NCBI GenBank assembly: GCA_902168105.1 | Contig: CABHOY010000060.1 | Location: 124,001-188,000 of the forward strand | Direction of reading: 5' to 3' | Source of the DNA: an uncultured Flavihumibacter sp. | GTDB taxonomy: Bacteria; Bacteroidota; Bacteroidia; Chitinophagales; Chitinophagaceae | Length of the DNA: 64,000 bases | Shown: one piece after another, positions 34,220 through 43,271 of the stretch | Position numbering within the stretch: position 1 is the first letter of the stretch | Layout of the letters: each line of letters starts with the position of its first letter | Program-made: the position numbers and the translations under genes | Notes under the pieces: generated by a model | Told to the model about the DNA's origin: nothing | The model's input: the letters and a program-made list of their open reading frames with translations, nothing else | The model's database searches: none

Positions 34220-35227
34220 ATGAAACTTGTTACTTATCTCCGGGATGAGGTTGACCAGCTGGCCATCCTCATAGGCGATCAACTGTATAACACGCAGGAC
34301 CTGGATCCTCAGTTACCCGGCAACATGCAGCACTTCCTGCTCATGTGGGAAGAAGTGATTGACATTGCCCGCGCAGCAGAAGCGCAGTTAAAGGCAGGTA
34401 AACCAGTTGGTGTTGCTACCCCGGTGCCATACCAGTCTGTAGACATTCTTGCCCCGGTACCGTTCCCCACATCCTGCCGTGATGGTTATGCTTTCCGTCA
34501 GCACGTAGCGGCTGCACGACGTAACCGTCGTATTGATATGATCCCTGAATTTGATCAGTACCCGATCTTTTATTTTACCAATCACAATGCTATACAAGGG
34601 CCTGGCGAAGTATACTGCATGCCTGACCATTTCGATAAACTCGACTTCGAACTGGAGGCTGCTGTCGTGATCTGTAAACCCGGCCGTAACATACCTGCAG
34701 CTGAAGCAGACAACTACATCGCCGGTTTCATGATCATGAATGACATGAGCGCCCGTACATTGCAGATGGAAGAAATGAAACTGAATCTCGGCCCTGCCAA
34801 AGGAAAAGATTTCAGCACCGTGATAGGCCCTATGCTGGTAACACCCGATGAACTGGAACACCTTATCATTCCCACTAAACCAGGACACACGGGCAAGAAC
34901 TACAACCTGAAAATGACCTGCAGCATCAATGGCGTACAAGTCAGTGAAGGTAACATGGGCGATATGGACTGGACCTTTGCAGAGATCATAGAACGTTGTG
35001 CATATGGTGCTAACATCCTTCCCGGCGATGTTATCGGTAGCGGCACCGTTGGTACCGGCTGTTTCCTGGAATTGAACGGCACAGGCAAACTCAATGATCC
35101 GAATTACCAGGAGCAATGGCTGAAACCAGGTGATGTTGTAGAAATGACGATAGACGGATTAGGCACACTCTCAAACACCATCGTGGAAGAAGATTCTACC
35201 TTCTCCATACTGCAACTGAAAAAATAA
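34220..35227 (+). CDS. Fumarylacetoacetate hydrolase family protein
   Basis: Metal-dependent C-C hydrolase, 335 aa, of the FAH superfamily. The C-terminal two thirds carry the FAH fold: DGYAFRQHV near 95, YPIFYFTNHNAIQGPGE, LDFELEAAVVICKPGRN with the Glu-x-Glu metal ligands, and GFMIMNDMSARTLQMEEMKL with the metal Asp. KDFSTVIGPMLVT and GDVIGSGTVGTGCFLE follow. It probably acts on an acylpyruvate such as fumarylacetoacetate in tyrosine breakdown; the precise substrate is not decided. Nine bp upstream of a flavin reductase-like gene, so the pair is likely one operon. Confidence 0.92.
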   Translation: MKLVTYLRDEVDQLAILIGDQLYNTQDLDPQLPGNMQHFLLMWEEVIDIARAAEAQLKAGKPVGVATPVPYQSVDILAPVPFPTSCRDGYAFRQHVAAARRNRRIDMIPEFDQYPIFYFTNHNAIQGPGEVYCMPDHFDKLDFELEAAVVICKPGRNIPAAEADNYIAGFMIMNDMSARTLQMEEMKLNLGPAKGKDFSTVIGPMLVTPDELEHLIIPTKPGHTGKNYNLKMTCSINGVQVSEGNMGDMDWTFAEIIERCAYGANILPGDVIGSGTVGTGCFLELNGTGKLNDPNYQEQWLKPGDVVEMTIDGLGTLSNTIVEEDSTFSILQLKK

Positions 35228-35236
35228 ACACATTAC

Positions 35237-36121
35237 ATGCAGATCATTCCAGGGCAGATGAAAACGGCTCAACTGCATAACTATTTGCAGGGAGCAGTTG
35301 CGCCCAGACCTATTTGTTTTGCCAGTACGCTCGACAAGGACGGACGGCCGAACCTGTCCCCCTTCAGCTTCTTTAATTTATTCGGTAGTAATCCTCCCAC
35401 GCTTATATTTTCGCCTTCCCGCAGGGTACGTGACAACACGACCAAGCATACACTGGAAAACATACTGGAAACAATGGAGGTAGTGATCAACGTCGTTACT
35501 TATTCCATGGTGCAGCAAACATCGCTTTCCAGTTGTGAATATCCGAAAGGCATCAACGAATTTGAGAAGTCAGGTTTTACGCCGATAGCATCAGAAAAAG
35601 TGAAACCTTTCCGCGTAAAGGAAAGCCCCGTACAGTTTGAGTGTATTGTAAGGGAAGTGCTGCCCCAGGGAAAAGAAGGAGGCGCTGGTAATCTTATCAT
35701 CTGCGAACCCGTGCTGATCCACATCAATGATGCTATCTTAAATGAGAATGGCGCTATTGATCCACATAAGATAGACCTCGTAGCTAGAATGGGAGGGGAT
35801 TATTACTGCAGGGCATCCGGCGCAGCCGTATTCGAAGTGGCCAAACCTATTACTGAACTAGGTATCGGAATAGATGCGTTGCCGGCATCCATCAGGCAAA
35901 GCTGTATCCTTACAGGCAACAACCTCGGGCAGTTAGCCAATGTACAACAGCAACCTGTTGTAGATCCTGCTTTTGAAGATGATCATCTGAAAAATATCAT
36001 CCAGTACTACAGCATTACGCCCGACGAGATGGAGAAAGAACTGCACCGTCATGCCCAACGCCTGCTGGAAAACGGGCGGGTACAGGATGCCTGGCAGGTA
36101 TTACTGGCAGGAAGCTTCTGA
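35237..36121 (+). CDS. Flavin reductase-like, FMN-binding split-barrel protein
   Basis: 294 aa protein whose N-terminal 200 residues form the flavin reductase/DIM6-NTAB split barrel: GAVAPRPICFASTLDKDGRPNLSPFSFFNLFGSNPP (33-68; not quoted further) and FSPSRRVRDNTTKHTLENI, with segments for FMN contact. The extra C-terminal helical part (about 200-294) is typical of a Bacteroidota subgroup. It likely reduces or binds FMN; an electron partner is not known. Cotranscribed with the FAH-family hydrolase upstream. Confidence 0.88.
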   Translation: MQIIPGQMKTAQLHNYLQGAVAPRPICFASTLDKDGRPNLSPFSFFNLFGSNPPTLIFSPSRRVRDNTTKHTLENILETMEVVINVVTYSMVQQTSLSSCEYPKGINEFEKSGFTPIASEKVKPFRVKESPVQFECIVREVLPQGKEGGAGNLIICEPVLIHINDAILNENGAIDPHKIDLVARMGGDYYCRASGAAVFEVAKPITELGIGIDALPASIRQSCILTGNNLGQLANVQQQPVVDPAFEDDHLKNIIQYYSITPDEMEKELHRHAQRLLENGRVQDAWQVLLAGSF

Positions 36122-36148
36122 ACATCAGGAACTCATTACTATTAATAC

Positions 36149-36183
36149 AAAACGCCTCGTATCGAAAGACACGAGGCGTTTTT
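36149..36183. terminator. Terminator between flavin reductase and DUF4197 genes
   Basis: 12-bp stem 36149-36160 / 36171-36182 (AAAACGCCTCGT / ACGAGGCGTTTT), followed by T on the plus strand. It serves convergent genes. Confidence 0.85.
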
Positions 36184-36205
36184 AATATCTATCCTGAATG
36201 AGTTC

Positions 36206-36937
36206 TTATTTACTGAAAACCTTCTTTAACAGGTCAGTAGTTCTTGCTCCGGGATTCGCACGGATGTTCGCTTCCTCTTTTGCGATCTGGTCAAACAGCG
36301 CATTCACCGCCATACCGGTTACATAGTCCTGCAGATCAGGATTAACCTTGTTGAAAGTAGTTGGCAGTTTGTTATACGATGTCACGATATCTCCGTAATA
36401 TTTGGTTGCACTGGTGCTGTCAAGATTACTTTTTATCACAGGAGAAAAAGCAGCTTTCAGCTGGTCAGTGGTTTTACCTTTGAAATATTCAGTAGCTGCA
36501 TTGTTGCCACCGGAAACCAGTTTCAGTGCATCCTGGATACTCATTTCCTTGATCGCATTTACGAAGATAGGAGCAGCAGAACCTACAGCTGATTCCGCAG
36601 CACGGTTAATAGACAGGATCGCTTTATCCACCTGGCTGCCCAATCCTACAGAGCGAAGGGTATTACCGATCTTCACCGCATCAGGAGGTAATAAGAGTTT
36701 ATATATTTCGTTTCCGAAAAAGCCATCTTTTTTGTTCAGGGAAGCAATACCGTTAGCCACGCCTTTAGACAGGGCTTCTTTAATGGCGTTACCTGCTTCA
36801 CCCTGGGTAATATTAGCCCCGGACGTTTTAGATACAGCAGAATTGGCAGCATCTCCCAGTTTCTTCAGCAACTGGGCCTGCGATGCCGGCAGGAAGGCTA
36901 CACTGGATAATAACAATAGACACAGTTTCTTGTACAT
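36206..36937 (-). CDS. DUF4197 exported protein
   Basis: Exported helical protein of the DUF4197 family (243 aa from the ATG at 36937), function unknown. The signal peptide (YKKLCLLLLSSVAFLPASQAQ) is followed by the family pattern: GDAANSAVSKTSG, GNAIKEALSKGVANGI, KLLLPPDAVKIGNTLRSVGLGSQVDKAILSINRAAE and, near the end, VTGMAVNALFDQIAKEEANIR. The frame opens 9 codons further upstream (36964) but those residues do not fit a signal peptide. Length is normal. Confidence 0.88.
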   Translation of the reverse strand: MYKKLCLLLLSSVAFLPASQAQLLKKLGDAANSAVSKTSGANITQGEAGNAIKEALSKGVANGIASLNKKDGFFGNEIYKLLLPPDAVKIGNTLRSVGLGSQVDKAILSINRAAESAVGSAAPIFVNAIKEMSIQDALKLVSGGNNAATEYFKGKTTDQLKAAFSPVIKSNLDSTSATKYYGDIVTSYNKLPTTFNKVNPDLQDYVTGMAVNALFDQIAKEEANIRANPGARTTDLLKKVFSK

Positions 36938-37064
36938 AGATTGATGTTGTGGTTTGATATGCAAAATAGTAACAATATTTAAGATACGTTGATATAAAGT
37001 TAGAACAAAAAGAACCCCGGAAGTTTAACGGAGGGACGAACGGTAATACTGAAAATATTGCCGG

Positions 37065-37898
37065 CTACTCGTGTATGGCCAGTAATGGAATATGTGTATG
37101 GAATGCCAGCTGGGCCGTACGGCTCCGTTTAAATATCCCTTCAAACAACCCATGTTTCCGGGGAATGGTGAGAATGATATCTGCGTTCTCCTTGTCCGCA
37201 AACTCCATAATACCCTGTACCACATTACTATGGTCCACAAAATGGTATTTAGGATGATATCCCTCCAGTAGAGTATCCAACAGCAGACTAGCCTCGGAGG
37301 TACCGGCACTCAGTCCTTTACCTTCCCTATCGATATTCAGCACGTGTAATTCAGCCTGAAAAACATTCAGCAAGCGTTTCAGCGGATAAACAGGCGTACC
37401 TGTTCCCACTTTTTTGAAGTCGCAGGCAAACACGATCTTGTTAATGGGCTTAAATGTTGCTCCCGAAGGCACGATAAGCACGGGACAAGTCGTATGTTTC
37501 ACCACATCTATCGTATTGGAACCGATCAGGATCTCTTCCAGCTGATTTCCCCCGGTGGTCCCCATTACGATTAGGTCTGCCTGTTCCTCCTTACTGAGGG
37601 CATCTGCATGGGCTGCCAGAAGCGTATTATCCGCCCGGTAGTCCAGTGTTACGCCCTCCGGCAATTCTGCCAGGAGATCCTTTTTCATACGTTCCAGGCC
37701 TTCCAGGCTGGCTTCTTTTAACTCATTGGGATCTACCATGGGAAGTGAGGTCGGAACATCCGGGATAGGTACTATCAGCTCATATGCATGAAAAAGTACG
37801 ATCCTGGTTGTGCCCATCTGATGTGCCAGTCCCAGGGCATAACGGGCTGCATTATAAGCAGTGGCGGAAAAATCGGTTGGTACAATGATGGTTTTCAT
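37065..37898 (-). CDS. Universal stress protein, two UspA domains
   Basis: 277 aa with two tandem UspA-type Rossmann folds. Domain 1 opens with TIIVPTDFSATAYNAARYALGLAHQMG and carries the ATP-binding motif GTTGGNQLEEILIGSNT (about 123-139) followed by CPVLIVP. Domain 2 opens NKIVFACDFKKVG, but its nucleotide-binding region (LTIPRKHGLFEGIFKRS) lacks the G-x2-G-x9-S/T form, so only one domain probably binds ATP. Such proteins respond to starvation or stress; the target is unknown. Divergent from lysS. Confidence 0.9.
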   Translation of the reverse strand: MKTIIVPTDFSATAYNAARYALGLAHQMGTTRIVLFHAYELIVPIPDVPTSLPMVDPNELKEASLEGLERMKKDLLAELPEGVTLDYRADNTLLAAHADALSKEEQADLIVMGTTGGNQLEEILIGSNTIDVVKHTTCPVLIVPSGATFKPINKIVFACDFKKVGTGTPVYPLKRLLNVFQAELHVLNIDREGKGLSAGTSEASLLLDTLLEGYHPKYHFVDHSNVVQGIMEFADKENADIILTIPRKHGLFEGIFKRSRTAQLAFHTHIPLLAIHE

Positions 37899-38000
37899 CC
37901 TGTGTTGTTTTAGTAATTGATGAAATCCCGGTAGGGGGCTTATGTGTAATGAAAATTTGGTGCCAATTCCATGTTTCGTTCATTTACCCCTTAAATCGAC

Positions 38001-38008
38001 TATTTTTG
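38001..38008 (+). promoter_or_regulatory. Promoter -7 box for lysS
   Basis: TATTTTTG matches TAnnTTTG; leader of about 25 nt before the ATG at 38035. It lies inside the upstream extension of the open frame and so decides the start. Confidence 0.5.
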
Positions 38009-38034
38009 CACTCCATTATTGTAATCAGTACTAC

Positions 38035-39549
38035 ATGACACCATTATCTGAGCAAGAGATCATACGCAGGGAGAAACTGCAGGAACTGGAGAAATTGGGC
38101 ATCAACCCTTATCCGGCGGAAGAATATCCTGTTAATAATACAGCGGCTAATATCAAGGCGCTGTATTCGGAAGAGACCAAGGACCAGTTCCAGGATGTAT
38201 GCCTGGCTGGCCGTATCATGAGGTCACGTGATATGGGAAAGGCGGCTTTCGTGTCGATCCAGGACCATACCACGCAGATCCAGTTATATATCCGTCGCGA
38301 CGATATCTGCAACGGCGAGGACAAGACCATGTTCGATACCGTTTTCAAAAAACTGCTCGACCTGGGAGATATTATTGGTGTGAAAGGTTATGCTTTCATT
38401 ACCAAAACCGGGGAATTATCTATACATGTGACAAAATTGGACTTCCTCGCGAAATCTCTTCGCCCTTTACCGGCTGTTCGTGAAAAGGAAGGAGAGGTGT
38501 TTGACGCAGTGACCGATCCGGAGTTCAAATACCGTCAGCGTTATGTAGACCTGATCGTAAATCCGCAGGTGAAGGATGTGTTCATCAAACGCACCCTGAT
38601 CATGAAAACGATCCGCGATTTCTATAATGACCTGGGCTACCTGGAGGTGGAAACGCCTATCCTGCAGCCTATTCCTGGTGGTGCAGCGGCCCGTCCGTTC
38701 AAAACACACCACAATGCGCTGGACATTCCGCTGTACCTGCGTATTGCCAATGAACTGTATCTCAAACGCCTGATCGTAGGTGGTTTTGAAGGGGTATATG
38801 AATTTGCGAAAGACTTCCGTAACGAGGGTATGGACCGTACCCACAACCCGGAATTCACCGTAATGGAAATGTACGCCGCATATAAAGACTATGAATGGAT
38901 GATGCGTACCACAGAAACACTGCTGGAAAAGATCGCAGTAGCCCTTCATGGTACGACAGAGGTGCAGGTAGGTGAGAAAACTATCAACTTTAAAGCGCCT
39001 TTCCGTCGTCTCAGTATGTATGACGCTATCCTGGAGCATACCGGTATCGACGTATCCAATATGGATGAAGAGCAGCTGCGTGCTACCTGCAATAAGCTGG
39101 GCATCCATGTTAAACCTAGCATGGGTAAAGGCAAGCTGATTGACGAGATCTTCGGTGAGAAATGTGAAGGCCACTACGTACAGCCGACCTTCATCATCGA
39201 TTATCCGGTGGAAATGAGCCCGCTGACCAAGAAACACCGTAGCAAACCAGGACTGGTAGAACGTTTTGAGCTCATGGTGAACGGTAAGGAACTGGCCAAC
39301 GCCTATAGCGAGCTGAATGACCCGATCGATCAGCGCGCACGTTTCGAAGAGCAGGTACAGCTCATGGAACGCGGTGACGATGAGGCAATGTATATTGACT
39401 ATGACTTCCTCCGCGCCCTGGAATATGGTATGCCGCCTACCTCCGGTATCGGTATCGGTATTGACCGTCTGACCATGATCATGACCAATCAGCCTTCCAT
39501 CCAGGACGTGCTGTTCTTCCCGCAAATGAAACCAGAGAAGATGGCGTAA
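38035..39549 (+). CDS. lysS: Lysine-tRNA ligase (class II)
   Basis: Charges tRNA-Lys. 504 aa from the ATG at 38035; the reading frame extends upstream to 37942, but that part overlaps the promoter box and is not family-like. Domain order: OB-fold anticodon-binding domain (about 60-165, with AGRIMRSRDMGKAAFVSIQD), motif 1 (TLIMKTIRDFYNDLGYLEVETPIL), motif 2 (FAKDFRNEGMDRTHNPEFT) and motif 3 (TSGIGIGIDRLTM). Length and motifs are those of a normal bacterial class II enzyme. Confidence 0.97.
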   Translation: MTPLSEQEIIRREKLQELEKLGINPYPAEEYPVNNTAANIKALYSEETKDQFQDVCLAGRIMRSRDMGKAAFVSIQDHTTQIQLYIRRDDICNGEDKTMFDTVFKKLLDLGDIIGVKGYAFITKTGELSIHVTKLDFLAKSLRPLPAVREKEGEVFDAVTDPEFKYRQRYVDLIVNPQVKDVFIKRTLIMKTIRDFYNDLGYLEVETPILQPIPGGAAARPFKTHHNALDIPLYLRIANELYLKRLIVGGFEGVYEFAKDFRNEGMDRTHNPEFTVMEMYAAYKDYEWMMRTTETLLEKIAVALHGTTEVQVGEKTINFKAPFRRLSMYDAILEHTGIDVSNMDEEQLRATCNKLGIHVKPSMGKGKLIDEIFGEKCEGHYVQPTFIIDYPVEMSPLTKKHRSKPGLVERFELMVNGKELANAYSELNDPIDQRARFEEQVQLMERGDDEAMYIDYDFLRALEYGMPPTSGIGIGIDRLTMIMTNQPSIQDVLFFPQMKPEKMA

Positions 39550-39610
39550 TATTTATTTTTCCTTCGGAAAGATCTGAGCCGGGCTACCCAGCTCCCCATC
39601 ATATTTAAGC

Positions 39611-39641
39611 AACGGGCGTATCATTGAGATACGCCCGTTTT
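39611..39641 (+). terminator. Terminator of lysS
   Basis: 12-bp stem 39611-39622 / 39628-39639 (AACGGGCGTATC / GATACGCCCGTT), 5-nt loop, followed by TTTT. Confidence 0.88.
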
Positions 39642-39692
39642 GTATTAGCTCTCCGCCCGATCCTCATTATTCAATACCCAACCATTTCCCCC

Positions 39693-39700
39693 TACATTTG
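39693..39700 (+). promoter_or_regulatory. Promoter -7 box for the small membrane protein gene
   Basis: TACATTTG matches TAnnTTTG, 18 nt before the ATG at 39719. A TTG inside the box (39698) is therefore an unlikely start. Confidence 0.5.
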
Positions 39701-39718
39701 TTAAAAAACCAAAACCTC

Positions 39719-40069
39719 ATGAAAACAATCATTCCTACCAGGGTCGCTGTTATCCTGTACGCCATTGTGATGGGGCTCTTCGGCACTATCCATTTTGTAC
39801 ACGCGAATATTATGGCAGCGGCAGTCCCCATTCCCGGCGGCAAAACCTGGGTGTACATTACCGGCCTGGGATTAATCCTGGCGGCTATCTCCTTTATTAT
39901 TAACGTGATGGTAAAACTGGCAGGATATCTCCTGGCACTTTTCCTGCTGATCGTTATAGTGACGGTGCATATTCCACATGCCACGGAAGACCTCCCCTCG
40001 CTGACTATGTTACTGAAAGATGTGGCGCTGATGGCAGGGGCCATCATGATAGCCAATACCGGGAAATAA
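39719..40069 (+). CDS. Small DoxX-like membrane protein
   Basis: 116 aa with four hydrophobic helices (about 7-30, 43-62, 65-85 and 96-113) in the layout of DoxX/DoxD-like proteins. Conserved-looking features are GTIHFVHANIMAAAVP after the first helix and PGGKTWVYITGLGLILAA in the second. Function unknown; DoxX proteins have been linked to redox metabolism in other bacteria. The upstream TTG at 39698 lies inside the -7 box, so I use the ATG at 39719. Confidence 0.8.
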   Translation: MKTIIPTRVAVILYAIVMGLFGTIHFVHANIMAAAVPIPGGKTWVYITGLGLILAAISFIINVMVKLAGYLLALFLLIVIVTVHIPHATEDLPSLTMLLKDVALMAGAIMIANTGK

Positions 40070-40168
40070 TGTCCGGTGCTCCATTCATCCGTAATTTCAG
40101 GTTGAGCGTTTCTTTATTTGATTACTTTAGCTCTTTTTACGAAAAGTATTACAACAAGAGCTAAACAC

Positions 40169-42301
40169 ATGCGTACAACACGTTACGGGGCAGTCTGTTA
40201 TACAGCACTGAGCCTTCTCGGTACCAGTCTGCAGGCACAGGACAAAAAAGACCTGTCTTTCCGCCAGATCTTCAAAGGAGAAGCGACCGGCCTTTATCAA
40301 CCATTACCAGCCATCAGAGGATGGGCTGATGACACCCATTATATTGAATACCGGACCGCAGGCGGCGCATCAAAGGCCTGGAAGGTAGATGCAGTCACCG
40401 GCAAGGCAGCGCCTTATGCAACGCCTCCTGAAGGAGCTAGCGTAACCGTTCGTAAAAACGACATTATCTATACGGCTGCCGAAGGCACTGAAACACAACT
40501 GACCAGCGATACCGCCCAGGAAAGGAACCCTACACTTTCTCCCGACGGAAAATATGTAGCCTTTACCCGCGCAAACGACCTCTATAGCATCGAGATCGCC
40601 ACTAAAAAAGAGATCCGTTATACCACAGACGGCTCTGATGTAGTTTACAATGGTTGGGCCTCCTGGGTATATTATGAAGAGATCCTGGGACGCGCCTCTA
40701 AATACCGCGCTTTCTGGTGGAGCCCGGATAGCCGTTACCTGGCTTACATGCATTTCGACGACTCCAAGGTACCTGTCTTCCCCATCTACAGTGAAAAGGG
40801 ACAGCACGGCTACCTGGAAAACACCCGCTACCCTAAAGCCGGTGACACCAACCCTGCCGTGAAAATAGGTACTGTACCGGTAGTAGGTGGCAAGACATTA
40901 TGGGCTGACTTCAATGAAAATGAAGACCAATACTTCGGCGCCCCTTTCTTCACACCTGAAGGACGCCTCTGGGTACAATGGATGCCCCGTGGACAGGATA
41001 ACCTCAAAATTTACGAGATCAATCCTGAAAACGGTCAGAAAAAAGAGATCTATAGTGAAAAGCAGGCTACCTGGGTCGACTGGTTCGACAATATTCCCTT
41101 CCTGACCGGCGGCAAAGGTTTCATCCTGAAAAGCGACAAAACGGGCTGGTCACACCTTTACTGGCTCAATATGGACGGCTCTCTGAACAAACAGCTCACA
41201 TCGGGTAACTGGACAGTAAAAGGCATCGACGCCATCGACAATAAACAAGGCATCATCTACTTCACGGCACGCAAAGAAGCGTCTCCCCGTACAGACCTGT
41301 ACCGGGTAAGTATGAAAACAGGCGCTATTACCCGGCTCACCTTCGGCGACTATTTCCATGCTGTAGATGCCAGCCCTAACGGCAGCTACTTCGTAACCAC
41401 TTACTCAAACCTGTCTACTCCGCCCAGAATGGCGTTACTGAACAATAAAGGAAAATTAGTAAGGGAACTGGGCGATGCTAAAGGCAGTCAGTTCGGTCAA
41501 TACAACCTGGCGGCCACCAAACTGCAATACTACAAGACACGTGACGGGCTGGAGCTTCCTATGACCATCACCATGCCCTTGAACATGCAACCAGGCAAAA
41601 AATATCCTGTACTGATCAGCATATATGGTGGTCCTGACGCCGGTACTGTATATGACAACTGGAAGATGCCGCTCAGTACCCAATGGTGGGCAGAAGAAGG
41701 CGTGATCCAGGTAGCGATCGACAACCGGAGTTCCGGTCAGCTGGGCAAAATGGGGATGAACTACATCCATCGTCAGGTAGGTAAGCATGAAATCGAGGAC
41801 TATATGGATGCCGCCAGATGGTTAAGAGCACAACCCTGGACGGATACTACCAAAGTCTGCATGACAGGCGGCAGCTTCGGCGGTTATATGACCTGTATGG
41901 CGCTGACTTATGGTGCTGACGTCTTCACTCATGGTATGGCGAACTTCGCTGTAACTGACTGGCAGCTGTATGATAGCCATTACACCGAGCGTTACATGGA
42001 TACTCCGCAGGAAAATCCCGACGGTTATCGCATTACCTCTCCGCTGACGTATGCCGACCGTTATAAAGGGCTTATCCGCATCGTTCATGGCACTATGGAT
42101 GACAATGTGCATATGCAGAACAGTATCCAACTGGTTGACAAGCTCGAGAACCTGGGTAAACATTTCGAGTTCATGGTGTACCCTGGTGAGCGTCATGGCT
42201 GGCGGACCAGCGTTAAGAACAGGCATAGCGACAATGAAATGTATCGTTTCATTTATGCCAACCTGCTGGAGCGTCCTTTTCCGAAGGAATTTGAGCAGTA
42301 A
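40169..42301 (+). CDS. Dipeptidyl peptidase IV / S9 family prolyl peptidase
   Basis: Periplasmic serine peptidase of the S9B type that removes N-terminal dipeptides with Pro or Ala in second position. From the ATG at 40169 it is 710 aa, with a signal peptide ending SLQAQ (about residue 25). The beta-propeller domain (about 40-470) includes WASWVYYEEILGRASKYRAFWWSPD with the double-Glu region that binds the peptide N-terminus. The alpha/beta-hydrolase domain has the nucleophile Ser569 in GGSFGGYM, Asp644/645 in HGTMDDNVH and His676 in GERHGWR, which are spaced as in the family. The longer frame from 40118 starts with TTG and adds no feature. Confidence 0.94.
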   Translation: MRTTRYGAVCYTALSLLGTSLQAQDKKDLSFRQIFKGEATGLYQPLPAIRGWADDTHYIEYRTAGGASKAWKVDAVTGKAAPYATPPEGASVTVRKNDIIYTAAEGTETQLTSDTAQERNPTLSPDGKYVAFTRANDLYSIEIATKKEIRYTTDGSDVVYNGWASWVYYEEILGRASKYRAFWWSPDSRYLAYMHFDDSKVPVFPIYSEKGQHGYLENTRYPKAGDTNPAVKIGTVPVVGGKTLWADFNENEDQYFGAPFFTPEGRLWVQWMPRGQDNLKIYEINPENGQKKEIYSEKQATWVDWFDNIPFLTGGKGFILKSDKTGWSHLYWLNMDGSLNKQLTSGNWTVKGIDAIDNKQGIIYFTARKEASPRTDLYRVSMKTGAITRLTFGDYFHAVDASPNGSYFVTTYSNLSTPPRMALLNNKGKLVRELGDAKGSQFGQYNLAATKLQYYKTRDGLELPMTITMPLNMQPGKKYPVLISIYGGPDAGTVYDNWKMPLSTQWWAEEGVIQVAIDNRSSGQLGKMGMNYIHRQVGKHEIEDYMDAARWLRAQPWTDTTKVCMTGGSFGGYMTCMALTYGADVFTHGMANFAVTDWQLYDSHYTERYMDTPQENPDGYRITSPLTYADRYKGLIRIVHGTMDDNVHMQNSIQLVDKLENLGKHFEFMVYPGERHGWRTSVKNRHSDNEMYRFIYANLLERPFPKEFEQ

Positions 42302-42321
42302 TAGCCTCTTTATATTTTCAG

Positions 42322-42354
42322 GCCGGTTAGCGAACGCTGACCGGCTTTTTTTTA
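42322..42354 (+). terminator. Terminator of the prolyl peptidase gene
   Basis: 11-bp stem 42322-42332 / 42335-42345 with one G-U pair, then a run of eight or more T residues. Confidence 0.88.
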
Positions 42355-42424
42355 CCACTAAGTTTGGCTAATAGCCGCCTGTTGGCATTGTCAGGAATAT
42401 TTGGCTGCTTCGGCTTCAGGTGGG

Positions 42425-42560
42425 TCCCTGGCTGTGGTTCTTTGAAGCTTCCTTATCATTTAGCTTTGGGAGACGTATAGGCTTTGGTTTATCCATTAAC
42501 CCCCTATCGGTCGCATCGGCATGCTTCAAACAACCAAGGCCAGGAACTCCACCTGAGCCT
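42425..42560 (-). pseudogene. Coding relic 1 (inverted partner of relic 2)
   Basis: On the minus strand this piece can be read as GLGCLKHADATDRGL preceded by a Gly/Ser-rich stretch. A diverged copy in the opposite orientation (42820-42950) reads GLSCLKRAHTIERGL. The nucleotide copies share blocks such as GTTGTTTGAAGC and GCTTCAAAGAAC. I do not recognise the source protein; there is no plausible start and the frame is not conserved between the copies at their ends. Confidence 0.4.
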
Positions 42561-42819
42561 CCGCTGCCTGGAGCTCTTATTGTTGTCAAGAGAAGTTGCT
42601 TTGGGGGACAGATTCTCCGGTTCATTCCAGCAATCATAGGCCCAATAATGTGGAGGGGCTAAGTCTGGCGAACATATTTGTCCGGCCCAAAAGGACAATA
42701 TCTATTGATTATCAGCCCAGAAAAAGCCAGGTAGCACATAGCACATTTTGTAATAGGGGATCAGATACTATATCTGCCTTTTTAATAGGAGAAAATTATG
42801 CTTATGGGTAGCCAGGAAA

Positions 42820-42950
42820 GGTGCAGGTGGAGATACTGGCCTAAGTTGTTTGAAGCGCGCTCATACGATTGAAAGGGGTTTAATACCGATCCCAAGCCCC
42901 TACGATTCCAAATGCTTAATAGCACGCAGCTTCAAAGAACTCAGCCAGTA
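42820..42950 (+). pseudogene. Coding relic 2 (inverted partner of relic 1)
   Basis: Plus-strand counterpart of the fragment at 42425-42560. A stop codon (TAG at about 42808) and an apparent 1-base shift relative to relic 1 near SFKELSQ show that it is not an intact gene. The protein-level similarity between the two fragments is higher than expected by chance from inspection, so they probably descend from a duplicated, now dead gene. Confidence 0.4.
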
Positions 42951-43083
42951 TCCCACCGCAACCTTTCCAGCGAACTTTAATAAAGGATTTACTATACCAT
43001 ATGATAGGCAATAATATGGAAGGGGGCTCCCCATCCTCAAGGCTATAATACCAGAGCACGTCAACAAATAACTAAAAGATCCC

Positions 43084-43162
43084 GTGAACATATGAATTTC
43101 CCGGTTTAACGTAAACCGACCAAGCTGGTGCTTTCCGGTGAACGTATCGATTTCCGGTTTAA
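43084..43162. repeat. Imperfect direct repeats, possible insertion-sequence end remnant
   Basis: GTGAACATATGAATTTCC at 43084-43101 and GTGAACGTATCGATTTCC at 43138-43155 both continue into CGGTTTAA, about 54 bp apart. Related AACGTAT units recur at about 43411 and 43431. Multiple short terminal repeats of this look are known for IS21-type elements, but no istA or istB is present here. Confidence 0.35.
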
Positions 43163-43271
43163 TCGCAGGAAACGAATAAGCTACCTACCAGCTCGCAGAT
43201 AATACTATTTATAAAGGTGAAAGGCTGAAAACCGGGGTTCGTAGAGAAGATTGGGGAGTTTTGGGAGTTTC

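Noticed and set aside
38467..39525. Minus-strand open frame of 352 codons
   Set aside because: Antisense to lysS; its length reflects codon bias of the real gene.
42674..42701. Hairpin in the decayed region as a terminator
   Set aside because: The stem is interrupted and no T-run follows on either strand.
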